Source of the DNA: DASYXZ01 sp035934315
GTDB lineage: Bacteria > Acidobacteriota > Terriglobia > UBA7540
NCBI GenBank assembly: GCA_035934315.1
Contig: DASYXZ010000032.1
Coordinates: 1 to 10,486 of the forward strand
Reading direction: 5' to 3'
DNA: 10,486 nucleotides
Under the pieces are notes generated by a model, which was given only the letters and a program-made list of their open reading frames with translations, searched no databases and was not told the origin of the DNA. Shown here piece after piece: positions 6,484-10,486 of this stretch (the first letter of the stretch is position 1; every line of letters starts with the position of its first letter). The position numbers were made by a program, and so were the translations under genes.

Positions 6484-6525
6484 GGGTGGCGCGCAAAGAA
6501 TAATGAAACCTGGCGCGATTCCTGC

Positions 6526-6555
6526 TTGACAGAATTCCCCGCAGTCTGTTAGATT
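6526..6555 (+). promoter_or_regulatory. Sigma70-type promoter of the rpsL (str) operon
   Basis: A perfect TTGACA (6526-6531) is followed at 17-18 bases by TTAGATT, which offers TTAGAT (6549) or TAGATT (6550, 4 of 6) as the -10 box. Transcription would start near 6561, leaving a leader of about 90 bases before rpsL. That leader ends in AAGGAAG just before the ATG. I see no strong stem or T-run in the leader. Confidence 0.65.
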
Positions 6556-6651
6556 TGAAAGGTTTCAGCGACCCGCAAGTCACCTTCAGTGGAACCCAGC
6601 CTTGAACGGGAATCCGATGGGGTATGACTTAAGGAAATCTAAGGAAGAAGA

Positions 6652-7029
6652 ATGCCTACGTTTAGCCAACTCGTTCGTCTGCGTCGCGAGCAGCCGCGAT
6701 ATAAAACGTCCAGCCCGGCGCTGGATGGGTGTCCGCAAAAGCGCGGAGTATGCATTCGCGTCTACACTCAGACGCCGAAGAAACCCAACTCAGCCTTGCG
6801 GAAAGTGGCGCGCGTGCGGCTGACCAACAGCATGGAAGTGACGACATATATCCCCGGCGTCGGACATAACTTGCAGGAACACTCCATCGTTCTTATTCGC
6901 GGAGGGCGCGTGAAAGATCTGCCCGGGGTTCGCTATCACGTGATTCGAGGCACGCTGGATTCGGCCGGAGTGGGCGATCGCCGCCAGGCGCGGTCGAAAT
7001 ACGGGGCCAAAAGGCCCAAGGCCTCTTAA
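6652..7029 (+). CDS. rpsL: 30S ribosomal protein S12
   Basis: S12 lies at the decoding centre of the 30S subunit and sets translational accuracy; it is the classic streptomycin-resistance locus. The 125-residue product aligns with E. coli S12 without gaps through most of its length: CPQKRGVCIRVYTQTPKKPNSALRKVARVRL (in parts) and GHNLQEHSIVLIRGGRVKDLPGVRYH. Lys43, Lys88 and Pro91 (numbered with Met1), where resistance changes usually occur, all have the drug-sensitive residue. Asp89, the methylthiolation site in E. coli, is present. The start is ATG 6652, with AAGGAAG at 6641-6647 upstream. It heads the str operon behind its own promoter. The following gap to rpsG is 149 bases, much wider than usual, and contains an inverted repeat. 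Confidence 0.97.
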   Translation: MPTFSQLVRLRREQPRYKTSSPALDGCPQKRGVCIRVYTQTPKKPNSALRKVARVRLTNSMEVTTYIPGVGHNLQEHSIVLIRGGRVKDLPGVRYHVIRGTLDSAGVGDRRQARSKYGAKRPKAS

Positions 7030-7030
7030 G

Positions 7031-7155
7031 ATGTAGGGGGTAGGTCGCATGTGGGAAAAACCGGATGCGGCCTATAGATAGGCCACTTGAAGATTTCAGG
7101 AACCAGGTAGCAAGGCTCGTAGATCGCATTGGATAATCCCACATGCCACCTACGA
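7031..7155. repeat. Inverted repeat filling the rpsL-rpsG gap
   Basis: GTAGGTCGCATGTGGGA (7040-7056) and TCCCACATGCCACCTAC (7137-7153) are reverse complements at 16 of 17 positions. A degenerate direct copy of the left arm, CGTAGATCGCATTGG, lies near 7109-7123. A small stem GGCCTATAGATAGGCC also occurs at 7069-7084. The right arm ends 25 bases before the rpsG start. Confidence 0.8.
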
Positions 7156-7178
7156 CATACTACCTGCTGATTCTAACT

Positions 7179-7649
7179 ATGCCGAGAAAAGGTACCATCG
7201 AACGTCGTGAAGTCATTGCGGATCCGGTTCATCAAAACGAACTGGTGCAGAAGCTCATTAATTGCGTGATGTATCAGGGCAAGGCGTCGGTGGCCCAGGG
7301 GATAGTCTATGACGCGCTGGACATGGTGAAGCAGCGCTCGAACGACGACCCGTTGAAGATTTTCAAAAAGGCTTTGGAAAATGTGAAGCCGGCGCTGGAA
7401 GTAAAAAGCCGCCGCGTGGGCGGCGCCAACTACCAGGTGCCGGTGGAAGTCAATCGATTTCGTCAGGCTTCGCTCAGCCTGCGTTGGATTATCGGTTACG
7501 CGCGTGAGCGGGGCGAAAAGTCCATGGTTGAGAAGCTCGCCGCAGAGATTATGGACGCTGCCAATAACCGCGGCGGGGCCGTTAAAAAAAGGGACGATAT
7601 ACACCGCATGGCGGAAGCCAACAAGGCTTTTGCCCATTACCGCTGGTAG
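7179..7649 (+). CDS. rpsG: 30S ribosomal protein S7
   Basis: S7 nucleates assembly of the 30S head on 16S rRNA, and in E. coli it also represses the str operon. The 156-residue product matches the family length and carries MPRKGTIERREVIADP at the start, ALENVKPALEVKSRRVGGANYQVPVEV (in parts) and RWIIGYARERGEKSM in the middle, and the near-invariant AVKKRDDIHRMAEANKAFAHYRW end. The start is ATG 7179, which gives the canonical MPR start. An in-frame ATG at 7143 would add 12 residues (MPPTTYYLLILT) encoded by the repeat. No Shine-Dalgarno is visible within 15 bases of either codon. It is flanked on both sides by repeat-filled gaps (149 and 169 bases). Confidence 0.95.
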   Translation: MPRKGTIERREVIADPVHQNELVQKLINCVMYQGKASVAQGIVYDALDMVKQRSNDDPLKIFKKALENVKPALEVKSRRVGGANYQVPVEVNRFRQASLSLRWIIGYARERGEKSMVEKLAAEIMDAANNRGGAVKKRDDIHRMAEANKAFAHYRW

Positions 7650-7787
7650 TCCCGCACACGCGGGACAAACTTGGGCTAGGCGGGATGTGATCCCACCCAG
7701 GGACACGATCCGCCTGGAGCCCCGCTTTCTGCGGGGACCATTGCTCAGATTGCTGCGGGGAAAACCGGATCCCGCGTTTGCGGGATC
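7649..7787. repeat. Cluster of four short perfect hairpins in the rpsG-fusA gap
   Basis: The hairpins are GTCCCGC-acac-GCGGGAC (7649-7666, beginning on the last base of the rpsG stop), GGGAT-gtg-ATCCC (7682-7694), CCCCGC-tttct-GCGGGG (7720-7736) and GATCCCGC-gttt-GCGGGATC (7768-7787). All stems are perfect. Three share the CCCGC/GCGGG core but differ in flanking bases and loop. None is followed by a T-run, so they are not ordinary intrinsic terminators. They take up most of the gap. Confidence 0.85.
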
Positions 7788-7818
7788 GGGGCGGAGTTTC
7801 TGTTGGTACGTACTATTT

Positions 7819-9972
7819 ATGCCGAGACAATCGCCGCTGGAGAAAACCCGGAACATCGGCATCATGGCGCACATCGATGCCGGCAAGACCACGACCACGG
7901 AGCGCATCCTCTATTACACGGGGATTACGCACAAGATGGGCGAGGTCCACGACGGCACCGCGGTGATGGACTTTATGGTGCAGGAGCAGGAACGCGGCAT
8001 CACTATTACCTCCGCGGCCACCACTTGTTTTTGGAACGACATTCGAATCAATATTATTGACACGCCGGGTCACGTGGATTTTACGGCGGAAGTTGAAAGG
8101 TCGCTCCGGGTTCTTGACGGAGCGATTGCTCTTTTAGGGGCGGTGGAAGGAGTCGAGCCGCAGACTGAGGCGGTTTGGCGGCAGGCGGACAAGTATCGCG
8201 TGCCGCGCATCGTTTTTGTGAACAAAATGGATCGCGCGGGCGCGGATTTTGAAGCCTGCGTCAGCCAATTGGTTTCCAAACTTCACGCCAACCCGGTGCC
8301 CATTCAGTTGCCCATAGTGTCGCAGGATAATTTCGACGGAGTCATCGACCTCATCCGCCAAAAAGCTATTATCTGGAAAGACGAGACCCTGGGCGCCGAC
8401 TACGTGGAAGAAGAAATTCCCCCGGCGCTGGTGGAGTCTGCCCGGCATCATCGCGAACGAATGATTGAAGTGTTGGGCGAAGTCGACGACCAGATCATGG
8501 AAAAGTACATTCACGGTCAGCCGATTTCGCCAGACGAGCTGCGAGCCAGCTTGCGACGCCAGACGATTGCGCTTAAGACCGTGCCCATCCTCTGCGGTTC
8601 GGCTTTCAAAAATAAAGGCGTTCAACCTTTGCTCGACGCCGTGGTGGATTTTCTTCCCTCGCCCCTCGATATTCCTCCCCTGGAGGCTGTGGTTCCCGAC
8701 AGTGAAGATAAACAGATCCGGCGCGCGGCGGATGATGAACCTTTTGCGGCGCTCATTTTCAAGATCATGACGGACCCCTTTGTCGGTCAACTGGCTTTCT
8801 TGAGGGTCTATTCGGGAACGTTGAAGAGTGGTGACACGGTTTATAATCCGCGCCTTCGTCGCCGCGAGCGCATTTCCCGCCTGCTGAAAATGCATGCCAA
8901 CAAGCGCGAGGAAATTACGGAAGTTTATGCGGGTGATATTGCCGCTGCCGTCGGCCTCAAGAGCGTTTCAACCGGCGATACCATCTGCGATGAAGACAAG
9001 CCGGTGGTGCTCGAAATGATGGATTTCCCCGCGCCGGTCATTGCCGTGGCCATTGAGCCGAAAACCAAGGCGGACCAGGATAAGTTGGGCGTCGCTCTAT
9101 CAAAACTGACGCAGGAAGATCCGACGTTTAAAGTTCATACCGATCCCGACACGGGCCAGACGATTATTGCCGGCATGGGCGAGCTTCACCTGGAAATTCT
9201 TGTGGACCGCATGATGCGCGAATTTAATGTGGGCGCCAACGTGGGCCGGCCTCAAGTAGCCTATCGCGAGACGATTCGCGGCTCCGCGGATGCGGAAGGC
9301 AGGCACATCAAGCAATCGGGCGGACACGGCCAATTTGGTATCGTCCATTTGCGCGTCGAGCCGATGCCGCACCCGAACTTGGAAGAAATCGCCGAGCTGA
9401 CCAAGAAGAAAAATACCCACCATTTTGACACTGAATTGAATCTCTTGTTTATTGATGAAATTGTGAGTGGCGTCGTGCCGCGCGAATTTATCAACCCGGT
9501 TTATGAGGGTGTGCGCGAGGCCATGCAAACGGGCGTGCTGGCCGGTTTTGAAATGACGGGCATCCGTGTGACTCTGGACGATGGCAAGGCGCACGATGTG
9601 GACTCGAGTGAAATGGCGTTTAAGATTGCCGGCTCCATCGGCTTTAAGGAAGCGGCGCGGCGCGCCAAGCTGGTGCTGCTCGAACCGGTGATGAAAGTGG
9701 AAGTGGTGGTGCCCGAGGATCACATGGGCCCGGTGACCGGCGACCTGAAATCGAGGCGGGGCCAGATCGAGGAAATGGAAAAGCGCGGCTCGACGCAGAT
9801 TATCCGGTCCACGGTTCCGCTCGCGGAAATGTTTGGTTACGCTACCGACCTGCGCTCGCGCACCCAGGGGCGCGCGTCTTATACCATGCACTTCCTGCGC
9901 TATGAACAGGCGCCCGCGTCGATTACGGAAGAAGTGCTGGCGCGCGTGCAGGGCAAGCCGGTGGAGAAATAG
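7819..9972 (+). CDS. fusA: Elongation factor G
   Basis: EF-G is the GTPase that moves tRNAs and mRNA after each peptide bond and, with RRF, recycles ribosomes. GTPase motifs are intact: AHIDAGKT (17-24), RGITI (59-63), DTPGH (81-85), NKMD (135-138), and a CGSAFKNKG segment. Domain IV has SGGHGQFG (500-507) and the tip segment AHDVDSSEMAFK; MFGYATDLRSRTQGRASY lies in the C-terminal domains. The start is ATG 7819 (MPRQSPLEKTRNIGIMAHIDAGK); the frame is open much further upstream only because it overlaps rpsG in another frame. No good Shine-Dalgarno is nearby; GGCGGAG at 7790-7796 is about 22 bases away. At 717 residues it exceeds the roughly 690-704 usual. About 20 extra residues lie at 518-541, between two domain IV strands. 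The order rpsL-rpsG-fusA is the standard str operon. Confidence 0.96.
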   Translation: MPRQSPLEKTRNIGIMAHIDAGKTTTTERILYYTGITHKMGEVHDGTAVMDFMVQEQERGITITSAATTCFWNDIRINIIDTPGHVDFTAEVERSLRVLDGAIALLGAVEGVEPQTEAVWRQADKYRVPRIVFVNKMDRAGADFEACVSQLVSKLHANPVPIQLPIVSQDNFDGVIDLIRQKAIIWKDETLGADYVEEEIPPALVESARHHRERMIEVLGEVDDQIMEKYIHGQPISPDELRASLRRQTIALKTVPILCGSAFKNKGVQPLLDAVVDFLPSPLDIPPLEAVVPDSEDKQIRRAADDEPFAALIFKIMTDPFVGQLAFLRVYSGTLKSGDTVYNPRLRRRERISRLLKMHANKREEITEVYAGDIAAAVGLKSVSTGDTICDEDKPVVLEMMDFPAPVIAVAIEPKTKADQDKLGVALSKLTQEDPTFKVHTDPDTGQTIIAGMGELHLEILVDRMMREFNVGANVGRPQVAYRETIRGSADAEGRHIKQSGGHGQFGIVHLRVEPMPHPNLEEIAELTKKKNTHHFDTELNLLFIDEIVSGVVPREFINPVYEGVREAMQTGVLAGFEMTGIRVTLDDGKAHDVDSSEMAFKIAGSIGFKEAARRAKLVLLEPVMKVEVVVPEDHMGPVTGDLKSRRGQIEEMEKRGSTQIIRSTVPLAEMFGYATDLRSRTQGRASYTMHFLRYEQAPASITEEVLARVQGKPVEK

Positions 9973-9995
9973 CCTTGGGGCAATTTGAGGCACGG

Positions 9996-10328
9996 ATGGA
10001 TCAAATGGAATTTGTTAATCTAATTTTAGCAAAGGCCGGAGAGGTTGGGTACCGCGTCAACATCAACCGCGATGGTGAGCGGCGGGTTGTTTTTGACCAT
10101 AAAGATCTCACCGCAGACCATTTGCGTCGCGTTTTTCAAGACATTTCTCGCAGGAAAGGATTGTACTGTCGGGAGGACATGGAAGAGTTAGTAAAAGGCC
10201 GTCCTTGTGCAGTGGCACCCTTTTTCGAGTTGGCTGTCAAAGCTGGACTGTGCAACGAGGTCGTTGATGGCCGTAGAAAATTCTACCAGTTTAATTTCGG
10301 TTCAAAACCAGCGGTTTCAGCCGCTTAG
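9996..10328 (+). CDS. Hypothetical protein between fusA and tuf
   Basis: I do not recognise a family. The 110-residue product is soluble, with mixed charge, no membrane helix and no signal peptide. It opens with a likely helix (EFVNLILAKAGEVGY), then a possible beta hairpin (RVNINRDGERRVVF), a helical section with DHLRRVFQDISRRKG, and ends with GRRKFYQFNFG. Three cysteines are spread out and do not form a metal-binding pattern. The start is ATG 9996, with TGAGG at 9986-9990 and 5 bases spacing; the TTG at 9975 is an alternative adding seven residues. It begins 23 bases after fusA and ends 17 before tuf, so it must be co-transcribed. Its codons are less GC-rich than those of fusA, suggesting later arrival. 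This slot is normally empty. The last codons overlap a small hairpin (AGCGG/CCGCT, 10310-10325). Confidence 0.65.
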   Translation: MDQMEFVNLILAKAGEVGYRVNINRDGERRVVFDHKDLTADHLRRVFQDISRRKGLYCREDMEELVKGRPCAVAPFFELAVKAGLCNEVVDGRRKFYQFNFGSKPAVSAA

Positions 10329-10345
10329 GCAACGGAGCAAAGGAA

Positions 10346-10486
10346 ATGGCCAAAGAAAAATTTGATCGATCGAAGCCGCACATGAATATCGGGACGATCG
10401 GGCACATCGATCACGGCAAGACGACGCTGACGGCGGCGATCACCAAGGTGCTGGCGAAGGACAATCCCAAGGTGAAGTTCCGGGCG
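10346..10486 (+). CDS. tuf: Elongation factor Tu, N-terminal part (cut by window edge)
   Basis: EF-Tu carries aminoacyl-tRNA to the ribosome as a GTP complex and is recharged by the EF-Ts encoded earlier in this window. Only the first 47 residues are present. They open with MAKEKFDRSKPHMNIG and contain the P-loop GHIDHGKTTLTAAIT starting at residue 19, which in this exact form (HIDHGKT after Gly) separates EF-Tu from EF-G. The start is ATG 10346 with GGAG at 10334-10337, 8 bases upstream. No stop occurs before the right edge. It is the last gene of the standard str operon, here separated from fusA by one small extra gene. Confidence 0.95.
   Translation, partial: MAKEKFDRSKPHMNIGTIGHIDHGKTTLTAAITKVLAKDNPKVKFRA

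Noticed and set aside
6602..6823. Plus-strand ORF in the rpsL leader and overlapping rpsL
   Set aside because: Out of frame with rpsL, no ribosome site and no recognisable motifs; not a convincing leader peptide.
7649..7787. Hairpin cluster read as rho-independent terminators or a CRISPR array
   Set aside because: No T-runs follow the stems, and the units differ in length and spacing, with no constant repeat and unique-spacer pattern.
7504..7818. N-terminal extension of EF-G by 105 residues
   Set aside because: It overlaps rpsG out of frame and then runs through the hairpin cluster; EF-G starts at MPRQSPLEKTRNIG.
9100..9993. Long minus-strand ORF antisense to fusA (also 8134-8895)
   Set aside because: His/Arg-rich composition typical of the complement of a GC-rich gene; fusA is certain on the other strand.

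Overview
The window is bacterial and holds mostly housekeeping translation genes on the + strand. An older, eroded accessory patch occupies the first 1.7 kb. The protein sequences and the style of the intergenic palindromes (a CCCGC/GCGGG-core repeat and a CATTCTGAG/CTCAGAATG repeat) suggest a moderately GC-rich soil-type bacterium, most likely an Acidobacteriota member. That placement is inference; there is no rRNA here to settle it.

Layout. 1-231: remnant of a HigA-family antitoxin gene, entering from the left edge and carrying a premature stop and a probable frameshift. 248-706 (-) and 819-1670 (-): a small two-helix membrane protein and a DUF4238-family protein, both of unknown function and probably co-transcribed leftward. 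1671-2034: a 364-base divergent gap with a long imperfect inverted repeat and a good sigma70-type promoter for the rightward operon. 2035-6483: rplM, rpsI, rpsB, tsf, pyrH and frr (ribosomal proteins L13, S9 and S2, elongation factor Ts, UMP kinase, ribosome recycling factor). 6526-6555: a second clear promoter. 6652-10486: rpsL, rpsG, fusA, a small unrecognised ORF, and the start of tuf, which is cut by the right edge (an str-type operon).

The genes work together in protein synthesis. L13, S9, S2, S12 and S7 build the ribosome. EF-Tu, EF-Ts and EF-G run elongation, and RRF with EF-G recycles ribosomes after termination. UMP kinase feeds pyrimidine nucleotide supply and is the usual passenger between tsf and frr.

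The least ordinary feature is the intergenic DNA. Gaps inside these normally compact operons are wide (up to about 250 bases) and filled with decaying palindromic repeats of several families. One compact hairpin, a CCCGC stem with a 4-5 base loop and GCGGG, recurs at least five times with different but self-complementary flanking bases. Two genes just downstream of such repeats (rpsG and fusA) have no recognisable Shine-Dalgarno sequence. EF-G has about 20 extra residues in domain IV and S2 has a long charged tail. I see no convincing new multi-gene system; the findings are modest leads.
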